In this document: piece after piece, positions 7,612 to 15,573 of the stretch
Numbering within the stretch: position 1 is the stretch's first letter
Layout of the letters: the number at the start of each line of letters is the position of its first letter
Source: Glaciecola sp964446865
GTDB taxonomy: Bacteria > Pseudomonadota > Gammaproteobacteria > Enterobacterales > Alteromonadaceae
Length of the DNA: 21,089 nt
Direction of reading: 5' to 3'
Assembly: GCA_964446865.1 (NCBI GenBank)
Contig: CAYURD010000069.1
Location: forward strand, 1-21,089
The notes under the pieces: model-generated
What the model saw: the letters and a program-made list of their open reading frames with translations, nothing else
The model's database searches: none
Told to the model about the DNA's origin: nothing
Translations under genes and position numbers: made by a program

Positions 7612-9273
7612 TTACGCTATCTGAGTCAGGGCAGGCTGGCTCAGGTTACGCTGACCTAAAGCCTGCCAAATCTCATGTTTGATAGCCAACTCAAGCTGTT
7701 CTTGTAAAATATTGTGTAGGTCTGTTTCGGTGGTTAATGGGTTAGCCAATACCACTCTAAACACCGTCACGGCAGTATCATTATACTGCACAACTTCAAT
7801 ACGCGTTCGCGATACAAATGATTTGCCCGCTTCTCGCTGCTGTTTTTGAATAGCTACCGTTAAGCTATCAAGTTCACTGTTTATGTCATCTAATTCGCGT
7901 AAAGCGTCTTTATCTGAATTCGAAAAATCGGCAGATAAAAACGTACTAAGATGCTTGGGTCGTAAACGATATGTGAGTAATGAGAGCACCGGCGACGTTA
8001 ACAATTCGAAATCATCATGTTCATCAATCATATGAGCAAATTTTTTCGCTAAGCTCATTGAATTATCAATCAAAAGTTCGTATCCACCACGTCCCAATAT
8101 ATGCAATGACGAATAAACCGACAGGGCCATACCACTTCTAGATCCTTCAAGCGTAGTAGAGCCCAAATCCTTAGACCCCTCGCGCAATATATATTGCGCA
8201 TGATGTCTTACCGAGTTGGCATGATGCGGGTCTTTAAACAAGGCCATACCTGCACCCATGGGCACATACATTTGTTTATGAGCATCAATGGTAACCGAAT
8301 CGGCCTTTTCGATACCCGCTAAAATATGTTTATGTTTATCAGAAAATAAGGTGGCGCCGCCCCATGCTGCATCAACGTGAAACCATGTGCCTAGTTCTTT
8401 GGCAACATCACTAAGCTCATCAAGTGGATCAACGTGTCCAGTTTCGGTCGTACCGGCAACACCAATAATGGCAAGCAGCTTATTACCTTCGTCTTGGTAT
8501 TGCTGACCACGCTTTAACGCTGCTTCGGGTGACAGGGTGTAATTTGAACTGTCAACGCTAATCATATTCTGGCGCCCTATCCCAAGTACATCAACCGCTT
8601 TGCCTAAAGAATAATGACCGCGCCTTGACGACATCAAGCCTAGGTTTTTGATTTGATAATGTTGATAGGCACTTGCTAAGCCGGCTTTTGACACTCCAGC
8701 AAAGCCTTTGCTAGGGCCCAATATTTTATTGCGAGCAACCCAAAGCGCAGTAATGTTAGCCACAGTCCCGCCTGAACAAAAGGCACCAAGCGAATGCTGT
8801 GCACTGTGCAAGAATTGCTCATAAAAAGCCGAGCTTTCTCCATATACTAGATGATGCATCATGCCCAATGTTTGTCGTTCAAGAGGTGTAAATGCTTTTG
8901 ATGTTTCTATTTTGACCAAATTTTGATTTAGGCCCACTAAGAGTTTTGCCAAGGGTAAGTGAAAGTATGGTAAGGCAGAGGTCATATGCCCAATAAAAGT
9001 GGGCGAATAAGTATTGACTGAATGACTAACGAGTTTTTCAAGCAAGTCTTCTGCATGGCTAGAAACAAACTCAGGCGAGTCTGGCACTAAGTGCGCCATA
9101 AAATCTTGTTCGATTTCTTCTAAAGACGTCTTTTTTGCCACTAAGTGCCGCGACAAAAAGTCAGACACATTGTCTGATAGATGACGTTCAATTTTTGCCA
9201 GCGTAGAGTCACCGTGTTCAGGTTTGGTAAACACTTTAAATAAATGCTCTAAGCTTACTTCTGCTTTTGACAA
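7612..9273 (-). CDS. panP: Pyridoxal-dependent aspartate 1-decarboxylase PanP
   Basis: Group II PLP decarboxylase, most similar in overall pattern to the PanP family, which makes beta-alanine from L-aspartate for pantothenate and CoA and replaces PanD in several marine gammaproteobacteria. From a TTG at 9273, with AAGG seven bases upstream, it has 553 residues starting MSKAEVSLEHLFKVFT, the usual family length. A longer frame to an ATG at 9393 adds 40 basic residues without a ribosome-binding site. Visible motifs: SPTFIGHMTSALPYF, QNLVKIETSKAFTPLER, the phosphate-binding SGGTVANITAL (167-177), VAGTTETGHVDPLDEL, HVDAAWGG with Asp301, and the PLP lysine in TIDAHKQMYVPMG (Lys333). Other members of this fold decarboxylate glutamate or aromatic amino acids; the substrate is assigned by resemblance only. 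Single gene, convergent to the cyclophilin gene. Confidence 0.86.
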   Translation of the reverse strand: MSKAEVSLEHLFKVFTKPEHGDSTLAKIERHLSDNVSDFLSRHLVAKKTSLEEIEQDFMAHLVPDSPEFVSSHAEDLLEKLVSHSVNTYSPTFIGHMTSALPYFHLPLAKLLVGLNQNLVKIETSKAFTPLERQTLGMMHHLVYGESSAFYEQFLHSAQHSLGAFCSGGTVANITALWVARNKILGPSKGFAGVSKAGLASAYQHYQIKNLGLMSSRRGHYSLGKAVDVLGIGRQNMISVDSSNYTLSPEAALKRGQQYQDEGNKLLAIIGVAGTTETGHVDPLDELSDVAKELGTWFHVDAAWGGATLFSDKHKHILAGIEKADSVTIDAHKQMYVPMGAGMALFKDPHHANSVRHHAQYILREGSKDLGSTTLEGSRSGMALSVYSSLHILGRGGYELLIDNSMSLAKKFAHMIDEHDDFELLTSPVLSLLTYRLRPKHLSTFLSADFSNSDKDALRELDDINSELDSLTVAIQKQQREAGKSFVSRTRIEVVQYNDTAVTVFRVVLANPLTTETDLHNILQEQLELAIKHEIWQALGQRNLSQPALTQIA

Positions 9274-9433
9274 ATTAACAACCTTAACGTAGCCGTGACT
9301 GCGCACTTTACCGTATATACGAAAAATTAACAATTCACGCTTATATGCAATTTTACACGCGCGAGGATCACTTTGCCCACACGCCCGCGACATCCCAATA
9401 TGTGCTAATCAAAAATATAGCTAAAGCTAAGCT

Positions 9434-9439
9434 TATAAT
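9434..9439 (+). promoter_or_regulatory. Possible -10 box (TATAAT) for the EAL gene
   Basis: A perfect TATAAT lies 41 bases upstream of the EAL gene GTG. The matching -35 region is only an A-rich stretch (about 9411-9416), so it is a weak candidate. Confidence 0.35.
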
Positions 9440-9480
9440 AACGGATAACCTAAGTAAGGACTAACTTTTAGGAACAGCAA

Positions 9481-10200
9481 GTGCAAGCCAGAAACGTCGT
9501 TGAAGAATTTTCGATAGAGCAAATAGTGCCCTATTTTCAACCCATATTCGATTTAAAAAGCCACAAAGTTGTACGGTATGAGTGCTTGGCACGCTTGCTA
9601 ACAAAAGACGACAATATCTACTTACCAAACGATTTTCTATACATCGTCAGTCGGTCACAAGCAAACGCGCAGCTTACGCAACGTATATTGGAGCTAAGCA
9701 GTGCGTATTGCATACCTCGCAACATGCATTGGAGCATTAATATGTTCCAGACTGATTTGCGAGACGCAAACCTTATGAAATGGATGCAAACGCTCTTTGC
9801 CGAATTAAAAACACATTTAGCCGGCGTAGAATTAAGCTTTGAAAGCGTAAAAGAGCACCCACACCTTCTGCAAAACCTACTCGACAAACTGCCAAACATA
9901 CATGTCTCTATTGACGATGTAGATACATTTGATGATAGTTTTAAACATATCGTAGACACAGGCGTGCAAGCGATTAAAATTTGTGGTGATATGGTGACTC
10001 GCTATGCAAAAACTGGCGAGAACAAAGCCATGATTGAGCAAATTGTCGAATACTGCGCATCGCAAAGCTGTAAGCTCGTCGCTGAACATATTGAAGATGA
10101 TAACGCACTAGACGCCATTCAAAACCTTGGCATTCATTACGGACAAGGTTATTTCTTATCCTTGCCTGAAGGTCGAATGACGAGCTTAAAACAAGTTTGA
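9481..10200 (+). CDS. Stand-alone EAL-domain protein, motifs partly degenerate
   Basis: 239 residues from a GTG with AGGA seven bases upstream. The whole protein is one EAL domain, the fold of c-di-GMP phosphodiesterases, with no GGDEF, PAS or membrane part. Signature positions: EAL is ECL (Glu34), the Asn strand is SIN (Asn87), VELSFES (Glu117), DDFG-T-G is DDVDTF (Asp145, Asp146 kept), IKID is IKIC (Lys166 kept, Asp lost), VAEH (Glu202), and GQGY (Gln222). So the metal- and substrate-contacting Glu/Asn/Asp/Lys/Gln residues appear present, while loop 6 and the IKID aspartate are altered. It may be a weak enzyme or a c-di-GMP or protein-binding module. The last 52 bases overlap the opposite-strand methyltransferase gene. 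Confidence 0.88.
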   Translation: MQARNVVEEFSIEQIVPYFQPIFDLKSHKVVRYECLARLLTKDDNIYLPNDFLYIVSRSQANAQLTQRILELSSAYCIPRNMHWSINMFQTDLRDANLMKWMQTLFAELKTHLAGVELSFESVKEHPHLLQNLLDKLPNIHVSIDDVDTFDDSFKHIVDTGVQAIKICGDMVTRYAKTGENKAMIEQIVEYCASQSCKLVAEHIEDDNALDAIQNLGIHYGQGYFLSLPEGRMTSLKQV

Positions 10201-10925
10201 CCTGCATCTACGTACTTACGTTCAAATGGCGTAATGGCTTGTGTAAGCTGTTTTTCTGTTAATGTGCTTTTGGCAGCATTACTTGTGCTTACCTGACTTA
10301 GATTCGACGGCTTGTGAAGGTCAGACAATTCGACTGCACTTAACTCTCCGTCTAATCCATACTGCTGCGCCGCTAGTAGAAATTCTTCAAGATAAACCCG
10401 CCAATTCGAGCGCAATTCTATATGCTCACATACCTCTACAATGCTTGGCATTAACGCACTGGCGTGCCATCGTTTTCCTAACTGTGATTTTTTGGGATAA
10501 GGGTTTGGGTATAATATGTATTGCTGCGTAATTGACCATGCCGGCGTGTTGTTTTTAAGATGATCAGCAAGCAGGCGCCAAAAATCGTTAAGGTCGGCTT
10601 GGAAGAGTCGGTAATTGCTTAGCCCTTCAGAATAACTATGGTGCTTATCTAACCTCGCCACTGACTTGTCGATGCCAACGACTTTAGCTTGCGGCGCACG
10701 CTGTGCAAGATATACAGTGCTTTGACCTACGCCACAGCAGGCATCAATAATCAGCTCTCCTTTCCAATCATCTAGCCAAACTAAAAATTCAGCGAATGCA
10801 TCACGAGTATGCTCTGCAATGGGCCGTTTAAATGTATTTTTTTTATGCCGCTGAACGTATTTGATCAAATCGTCGTGAACGCCAGCTTGATTACTCGTCA
10901 CTTCTCTGGGCAAAGACTTTGACAA
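10149..10925 (-). CDS. TrmB-like SAM-dependent methyltransferase
   Basis: 258 residues from a TTG at 10925 with AGGA six bases upstream; no ATG lies near it. A Rossmann methyltransferase motif I (LIIDACCGVGQST, 58-70) and acidic GIDKS (84-88) bind SAM. The segment YILYPNPYPKKSQLGKRW (136-153) corresponds to the FPDPWPKKRH-type motif of tRNA (guanine-46-N7) methyltransferase TrmB. It differs in having Asn where TrmB has Asp and in a longer, Ser/Thr-rich C-terminal region. It may be a diverged TrmB paralogue acting on a different nucleic acid, and a housekeeping trmB is expected elsewhere. Its 3' end lies inside the 3' end of the EAL gene. It is 41 bases downstream of yadH on the same strand and could be cotranscribed with it the other way round only if a promoter lies upstream of 10925. 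Confidence 0.78.
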   Translation of the reverse strand: MSKSLPREVTSNQAGVHDDLIKYVQRHKKNTFKRPIAEHTRDAFAEFLVWLDDWKGELIIDACCGVGQSTVYLAQRAPQAKVVGIDKSVARLDKHHSYSEGLSNYRLFQADLNDFWRLLADHLKNNTPAWSITQQYILYPNPYPKKSQLGKRWHASALMPSIVEVCEHIELRSNWRVYLEEFLLAAQQYGLDGELSAVELSDLHKPSNLSQVSTSNAAKSTLTEKQLTQAITPFERKYVDAGQTCFKLVIRPSGKDKK

Positions 10926-10966
10926 AGGTGTTCCTATTTTTCTGTTTTTAATAGCAAAATCAGCAT

Positions 10967-11746
10967 CTACGAGCGGATACCCACACCTCGTTTTAACAAG
11001 GTATATGCCAAGCCTAACAAAATGCAGTTAAAGCCTATTAGCAATCCAATAGATATCCAGTGATTCACATCCGAAACACCCAAAAAGCCATATCTAAAAC
11101 CATTCACCATATACACAATAGGGTTTGCTTGACTCACCGTTTGCCAAAACTCAGGCAGTAATGTTAACGAGTAAAATACGCCTCCTAAGTATGTTAAGGG
11201 CGTCAGAACAAAGGTAGGGATAACACTAATATCATCAAAACTCTTTGCGTAAATGCCATTAATTAGGCCTGCGGTCGCAAACAACACAGAAGTCAGTACA
11301 AGCGTGATCACGATAACAAAAAAGTTGTGTATTTTTACATCCACAAAAAAGGTAGATACAAAGGTAACGATCACGCCAATAATAAGCGCTCGCGCTACGC
11401 CACCACCTACAAAGCCCATAATAATGACCCATGTCGGCACCGGCGATACCAATAGCTCTTCAACGTTACGTTGAAATTTGGCACTAAAAAACGAAGATGA
11501 CACATTGGAGTACGAATTAGTGATGATAGACATCATAATAAGGCCAGGTACAATAAATTCCATGTACGAAAAGCCACCCATTTCACCAATGCGCTTGCCA
11601 ATTAAATTACCAAAAATGACAAAGTATAAAGACATAGTAATGGCTGGTGGAACAAGCGTTTGCACCCAAATTCTTAAAAAACGAGTGCACTCTTTTATCC
11701 AGATGGTTTTTAAAGCAACAAAGTTACGACTACTGCTTATGCTCAT
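10967..11746 (-). CDS. yadH: ABC-2 type transporter permease YadH
   Basis: 259 residues, almost colinear with E. coli YadH: the shared segments include RIWVQTLVPPAITMSLYFVI, FGNLIGKRIGEM, GFSYMEFIVPGLIMMS, SFFSAKFQRNVEELLVSPVP, SFDDISVIPTFVLTPLTYLG and NPIVYMVNGFRYGFLG. About six transmembrane helices of the ABC-2 family are expected in the inner membrane. The partner ATPase is yadG, whose stop overlaps this ATG (ATGA). The exported substrate of YadGH is not established. A carboxy-terminal LKRGVGIRS matches the family end, so the gene is intact. Confidence 0.95.
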   Translation of the reverse strand: MSISSSRNFVALKTIWIKECTRFLRIWVQTLVPPAITMSLYFVIFGNLIGKRIGEMGGFSYMEFIVPGLIMMSIITNSYSNVSSSFFSAKFQRNVEELLVSPVPTWVIIMGFVGGGVARALIIGVIVTFVSTFFVDVKIHNFFVIVITLVLTSVLFATAGLINGIYAKSFDDISVIPTFVLTPLTYLGGVFYSLTLLPEFWQTVSQANPIVYMVNGFRYGFLGVSDVNHWISIGLLIGFNCILLGLAYTLLKRGVGIRS

Positions 11747-12708
11747 GATGTCGCCTCTTTTGTTTGTACTTGCGCGTTTTCGTTAGCTTCTTGTCCACCC
11801 GATTTAACCAACCTGACAAACAGCTCTTCAAGTCTGTTTGACTTATTACGCATGCTCATCACGCTAACTTTTTGTTCTGACAGTCTCTCAAACACTCGAT
11901 TTAGTCCGCTTTCTTTAGGCACGTCGACTTCTAGCGTTTGGTCATCAAGCGCTCTACACTCAAATTCAGGAATATCGATTTTTGTGGCGCCGTCTGCAAT
12001 ATCAAATACAAAGGTTTCAATATTCAAAGTAGACAAAAGAGCCTTCATGCTGGTGTTTTCAACAATAATGCCTTTGTCGATAATAGCAATATTGCGACAC
12101 AACATTTCAGCTTCTTCGAGATAATGCGTCGTTAAAATAATGGTAATACCCTGCTCATTGATTTCCTTCAAAAAGCTCCACATTGAGCGTCTAACTTCTA
12201 TATCTACGCCAGCGGTCGGCTCATCCAAAATTAGCATTTTGGGTTCATGCATTAGTGCTCTTGCTATCATTAAACGGCGTTTCATGCCGCCCGATAGCTC
12301 ACGAGCTCTTGCATCGCGCTTGTCCCAGAGCTCTAACTGCTTTAAGTATTTTTCAGCGCGCCCTTTTGCAATCGACCGTGGCACGCCATAATAGCCCGCT
12401 TGATTCACTACAATTTGCATTAGCGTTTCAAACTGATTGAAGTTAAATTCTTGAGGTACCAAGCCAATACAGGATTTAGCGTCAACTTCTTGGGCGACCG
12501 AATCATACCCAAACACCGAAATACTGCCGCTCGATTTATTCACTAATGAGCAAATAATACCAATCGTCGTGGATTTACCTGCACCATTGGGCCCAAGCAG
12601 CGCAAAAAAGTCGCCTTGCTTAACTTCTAAATCAATACCTTTCAAGGCTTGTACACCGCCTGCATAGGTTTTTTGTAAGCCTTTGATATCAAGTGCTTTT
12701 TCTGTCAC
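11743..12708 (-). CDS. yadG: ABC transporter ATP-binding protein YadG
   Basis: 321 residues from a GTG at 12708, with AAGG ten bases upstream. It has Walker A LLGPNGAGKSTT (38-49), the Q-loop in LVPQEFNFNQFETL, the signature LSGGMKRRLMIARALMHEP, Walker B LILDEPTAGVD and the switch histidine in ILTTHYLEEAEML. Residues after about 225 form the C-terminal regulatory region typical of drug/polysaccharide-type exporters (IETFVFDIADG, VSVMSMRNKSNRLEELFVRLV), again very close to E. coli YadG. It drives the YadH permease, with which it overlaps by four bases. Upstream is a 328-bp spacer holding a perfect 17-bp palindrome. Confidence 0.96.
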   Translation of the reverse strand: MTEKALDIKGLQKTYAGGVQALKGIDLEVKQGDFFALLGPNGAGKSTTIGIICSLVNKSSGSISVFGYDSVAQEVDAKSCIGLVPQEFNFNQFETLMQIVVNQAGYYGVPRSIAKGRAEKYLKQLELWDKRDARARELSGGMKRRLMIARALMHEPKMLILDEPTAGVDIEVRRSMWSFLKEINEQGITIILTTHYLEEAEMLCRNIAIIDKGIIVENTSMKALLSTLNIETFVFDIADGATKIDIPEFECRALDDQTLEVDVPKESGLNRVFERLSEQKVSVMSMRNKSNRLEELFVRLVKSGGQEANENAQVQTKEATS

Positions 12709-13036
12709 TGGTCAACAACCTTAACATATAGTTTGCCCCGCAAAAAACACACAAAAATACCATCTTCTCTGGCTTTCTATGCTTTGGTTTTGTGATAAAC
12801 AGACGTGGGCTTGGTTAAATATTTACTAAGTAAATAGTAGCATTTTCAGCGCTATTTGTAAGCCTTGCATAAGGAAGGTAGACAGATATCTTTACAAAAT
12901 AGCTCAATTCTTAGTTTGTAAAAGACTCGTTGACACTGCAAAACAATTTTAATCTCTTGTATACTCGCAATTCATTAGTCAATTGACGTTCAAATGTTCG
13001 GTTTTAACGAACGGACGAATTTCAATGGAGTGCATC
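12709..13036. other. Divergent spacer between yadG and an orphan gene
   Basis: 328 bases, AT-rich, with no supportable gene. It holds a perfect palindrome at 12820-12836 (separate entry). On the plus strand a TTGACA (12930-12935) and a TATACT (12960-12965) are both good boxes, but 24 bp apart they do not form one standard promoter. The TATACT may serve the orphan gene with a poor -35. Confidence 0.5.
12820..12836. promoter_or_regulatory. Perfect 17-bp palindrome TATTTACT-A-AGTAAATA, putative operator
   Basis: Two perfect 8-bp arms around a single central A, in the spacer between divergently transcribed yadG and the orphan gene, about 110 bases upstream of the yadG start. The form fits a binding site for a homodimeric regulator such as a MarR or TetR type. 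The factor is not identifiable from this sequence. Confidence 0.4.
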
Positions 13037-13510
13037 ATGTCATCGCTAAAATTTGTTGATCCTCGCTTACAAGCTCGCGAAGAAATGTTTCAAAAAATAC
13101 ATTTGAGCATATACGAGACAATGGGCTACGCAAGGGCAATACAAAACTACGTTGAAGAAACCGGTCAAGATATTGATGCCAATAACGCCGACTACCTACA
13201 ATTGCTACGCGACTATGAAATCACCAAACATATGTCCAAAATTGACCAATCGCAATTAGAACCACTTTGCGTTAAAACCGACGATATCTTAAAGGCCAAA
13301 AAAAACGCTTTAGCAAACTGTGCTCAGCTATGCGCAGCAGCAATCAGCACACTTAACCATTGGCGAATACTGTACGAAATACCCAGCGATTTACGCGATA
13401 AAGACCATGTGACGGGAACACTTAAAGAGAAGTTTCATCATCATATGAGAACGTGGGAGTACATAGTGGAAGACTTAACAGGCAATAGAAACGAATTCGA
13501 AAGCTGTTAA
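13037..13510 (+). CDS. Orphan soluble protein of unknown function
   Basis: 157 residues from the ATG at 13037, with GGAG six bases upstream. An in-frame start at 12983 has no such signal. The product is mostly helical in appearance, rich in charged residues, with no signal peptide or membrane helix. Notable segments are KFVDPRLQAREEMFQKIH at the N-terminus, a Cys-containing region NALANCAQLCAAAIS and a His-rich KEKFHHHMRTW near the end. I recognise no family. It stands alone, divergent from yadG and convergent with the DoxX gene. Codon use looks like its neighbours, so there is no sign of recent transfer. Confidence 0.75.
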   Translation: MSSLKFVDPRLQAREEMFQKIHLSIYETMGYARAIQNYVEETGQDIDANNADYLQLLRDYEITKHMSKIDQSQLEPLCVKTDDILKAKKNALANCAQLCAAAISTLNHWRILYEIPSDLRDKDHVTGTLKEKFHHHMRTWEYIVEDLTGNRNEFESC

Positions 13511-13572
13511 GTCTTAGTTATATTGCGTTACCAGTAAACTTGATTATCAAACAATTTAATGCAGACTCCATC

Positions 13573-13590
13573 TAAGCATGTGGGTGCTTA
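13573..13590. terminator. Weak bidirectional hairpin between convergent genes
   Basis: TAAGCA-N6-TGCTTA (6-bp arms) lies between the stops of the orphan gene and the DoxX gene. It has no T-run on either strand, so a terminator role is only suggested by its position. Confidence 0.25.
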
Positions 13591-13595
13591 AGCCC

Positions 13596-14093
13596 TCAAG
13601 CAAACGCAACATTTGCAGTATTAGACCTATCATTTTGTGTGTTTACTTTGTTTGCAATCACATTATCAATCGATAGTCTTCCCGCGCCTGACACCGCTAA
13701 AGAAACAGACAAAGCCAGTAAGGCCAGTCCAAACGCATATCCATTATTTGCCATAAACAAACCGTTAGGTAAGTGTACCGTTACAATCGCCATCACCATA
13801 GTAAATGCAAGCACTAGAGCGGTTGGGCGTGTCAATAAACCAGCAATAATTAATAGACCACCAAAAAACTCAGCACTACCTGCCGCTAGGGCCATCAAAT
13901 AACCTGGAGCCAATCCAATTGATTCCATCCATTGACCTGTTCCTTCAAGGCCATAGCCGCCAAATGCACCAAATAATTTCTGTGCGCCGTATGCCACAAA
14001 AATAGCACCGCCTGCTAAGCGCAATGCTAGGGGCGCGAAAGTTTGCTTGTTTACAAAAATGGTGTTTAGTGTTTTGTTAAGTTGTGTAGTCAT
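13596..14093 (-). CDS. DoxX-family integral membrane protein
   Basis: 165 residues from an ATG with AGGA seven bases upstream. DoxX signatures: ALRLAGGAIFVAYGAQKLFG with the conserved Arg and Gly-x-x-K-x-F-G, GLAPGYLMALAAGSAEFFGGLLIIAGLLTRP, and MVMAIVTVHLPNGLF. Four transmembrane helices are expected. Family members are thought to associate with respiratory or thiol-stress complexes in the inner membrane, but the precise role is not established. The C-terminal tail after about 140 is Asn-rich and probably cytoplasmic. Transcribed alone on the minus strand; a hairpin at 14132-14152 lies about 40 bases upstream of its start. Confidence 0.9.
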   Translation of the reverse strand: MTTQLNKTLNTIFVNKQTFAPLALRLAGGAIFVAYGAQKLFGAFGGYGLEGTGQWMESIGLAPGYLMALAAGSAEFFGGLLIIAGLLTRPTALVLAFTMVMAIVTVHLPNGLFMANNGYAFGLALLALSVSLAVSGAGRLSIDNVIANKVNTQNDRSNTANVAFA

Positions 14094-14131
14094 GTTCTTT
14101 TCCTCAAAATGTAAAATATATAATTAAACAA

Positions 14132-14152
14132 AGCAGTAAGGGGATTACTGCT
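14132..14152 (-). terminator. Possible terminator of the CNNM/CBS gene
   Basis: AGCAGTAA / TTACTGCT, a perfect 8-bp stem with a 5-nt loop. Read on the minus strand it is followed by TTGTTTAATT, a weak T-rich tail. It lies about 75 bases beyond the stop of the CNNM/CBS gene and ahead of the DoxX gene, so termination between them is plausible. Confidence 0.45.
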
Positions 14153-14225
14153 CTGCCTCATTGCTTGATATATAATTTACACTCATTTAATGAAAAGAAA
14201 ATTGCTATATTTAGAAGGTTTCTTT

Positions 14226-15296
14226 CTATTTTTTAGAACTATTACTATCCTGAAATTGTTCGACCATGCGTTTTTCCCGGCGCTTCCACATGATTTTAGC
14301 AAGGCGTTTCATGCTGACAGTGGTATCTTGCTCATCAACTATTTCGATGCCTAATAGGCTTTCTAAAAGATCTTCAAGGGTCAAAATCCCCTCTAAACCG
14401 CCATATTCGTCAACAACAAGCAGCATATGCACCCTAGAATTTAAAAAGTGATCAAAGGTTGTCGACAAAGGCATATCGCCAAGTAATGTGATAAGTGGTT
14501 TACCGAGTTCTGACAGTGGTTTGCTATTTTCACCATTTGCCATAGCAAGTAAAACGTCGGTTTTCATCACGTAACCCGTAATATTCTCACTTTCATGATC
14601 CTCAAAAATAGGAATTCGCGAAAACGATGTGCTTGAATGTTCGTTGACAAACGCTTCTACCGTCATTGTTTCTGGTTGTGAAAAAACAACGGTACGGTGC
14701 GTCATTGCATCAGTGATCTTTAGCTCATGCAACGACAACAGGTTTTGTAAAAATAACGCTTCTTGCTTAGCAAGTTGGCCTTCTTTTCCAGCAAGTTCAG
14801 CCATTGCTAATAATTCGCTGCGACTAAGGCCTTTTAGAGGACTCTCTTCTGTAAATCCACTGGTAAGTTTTTGCGACATCACCACAAATGGATACAAGGC
14901 AAAAATTAAATACTTTAAGAAGTAAGCTGTCATGGGTGCGAGCGCTTTCCAATAAGTCGCCCCTAGTGTTTTGGGAATAATTTCAGAGAAAACTAAAATA
15001 AGCAGTGTTAATACCGCAGAGATAAGACCCAGATATGCATCACCAAAAACACTCGCCGCCTGAGCCCCAGCGCCAGCTGCGCCCATGGTATGGGCAATCG
15101 TATTAAGCGTTAAAATAGCTGATAGCGGTTTGTTGATATCGGTGGTGAGTTTGTTTAACAGAGCACCTGATGGCTTTTTATCTTTTTCTAGCAATGAAAT
15201 ATAAGCTTGAGAAACGCTTAAAATTACCGCCTCAGCAACAGAACAGACAAACGAAAAGCCAAGAGCAATCATTACGTAAACAACGAGCAAAAACAT
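14226..15296 (-). CDS. CNNM/DUF21 transmembrane protein with tandem CBS domains
   Basis: 356 residues from an ATG at 15296, with no strong ribosome-binding site. The N-terminal DUF21 (CNNM) membrane domain (about 1-145, four helices) includes VCSVAEAVILSVSQAYI and the family hallmark LVFSEIIPKTLG (101-112). A CBS pair follows (about 195-252 and 262-320), with MTHRTVVF, SRIPIFEDHESENITGYVMKTDVL and LVVDEYGGLEGILTLEDLLESLLG, typical of CorB/CorC-type proteins. The usual C-terminal CorC_HlyC domain is absent: the chain ends about 35 residues after the second CBS with a basic tail. Likely role is divalent-cation (magnesium/cobalt) homeostasis at the inner membrane, inferred from the family. Confidence 0.92.
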   Translation of the reverse strand: MFLLVVYVMIALGFSFVCSVAEAVILSVSQAYISLLEKDKKPSGALLNKLTTDINKPLSAILTLNTIAHTMGAAGAGAQAASVFGDAYLGLISAVLTLLILVFSEIIPKTLGATYWKALAPMTAYFLKYLIFALYPFVVMSQKLTSGFTEESPLKGLSRSELLAMAELAGKEGQLAKQEALFLQNLLSLHELKITDAMTHRTVVFSQPETMTVEAFVNEHSSTSFSRIPIFEDHESENITGYVMKTDVLLAMANGENSKPLSELGKPLITLLGDMPLSTTFDHFLNSRVHMLLVVDEYGGLEGILTLEDLLESLLGIEIVDEQDTTVSMKRLAKIMWKRREKRMVEQFQDSNSSKK

Positions 15297-15387
15297 GTGG
15301 GTACCAGCGATAGCAGTGGGTGAACGTCTATCTTTGTTATTTTTGTATTGTGTTAGTTTAGCACTAATTTATCGGTGCAGAAAAAAA

Positions 15388-15573
15388 TTATCGAGAGCGC
15401 CTAAAAAATAGATAAACAAATGCAGCGACGAGTAAGGTTAGTACGATTGCATCGGGCTTAACATTAATATCCACGTTAAGTGAATTAAAGTTCAAGAACT
15501 CGGCAATAAAAGCAATGTAAGTACAGACAAGCACGACAAAGGTTACTCTAAAAACAACTTGGGACAACTTCAT
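15388..15573 (-). CDS. Small two-helix membrane protein
   Basis: 61 residues from the ATG at 15573 (MKLSQVVFRVTFVVLV), or 70 from an ATG at 15600; neither start has a clear ribosome-binding site. Two hydrophobic stretches (about 7-27 and 41-56, counted from 15573) flank a short polar segment SLNVDINVKPDA, and the protein ends in a basic FRRSR. No family recognised. It sits 91 bases upstream of the CNNM/CBS gene on the same strand and may share its transcript. Confidence 0.55.
   Translation of the reverse strand: MKLSQVVFRVTFVVLVCTYIAFIAEFLNFNSLNVDINVKPDAIVLTLLVAAFVYLFFRRSR

Noticed and set aside
10262..10531. Plus-strand frame opposite the TrmB-like gene
   Set aside because: Antisense shadow of a clearly conserved methyltransferase; no ribosome-binding site.
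12930..12965. TTGACA and TATACT as a standard sigma-70 promoter for the orphan gene
   Set aside because: The boxes are 24 bp apart, well outside the 16-18 bp needed.
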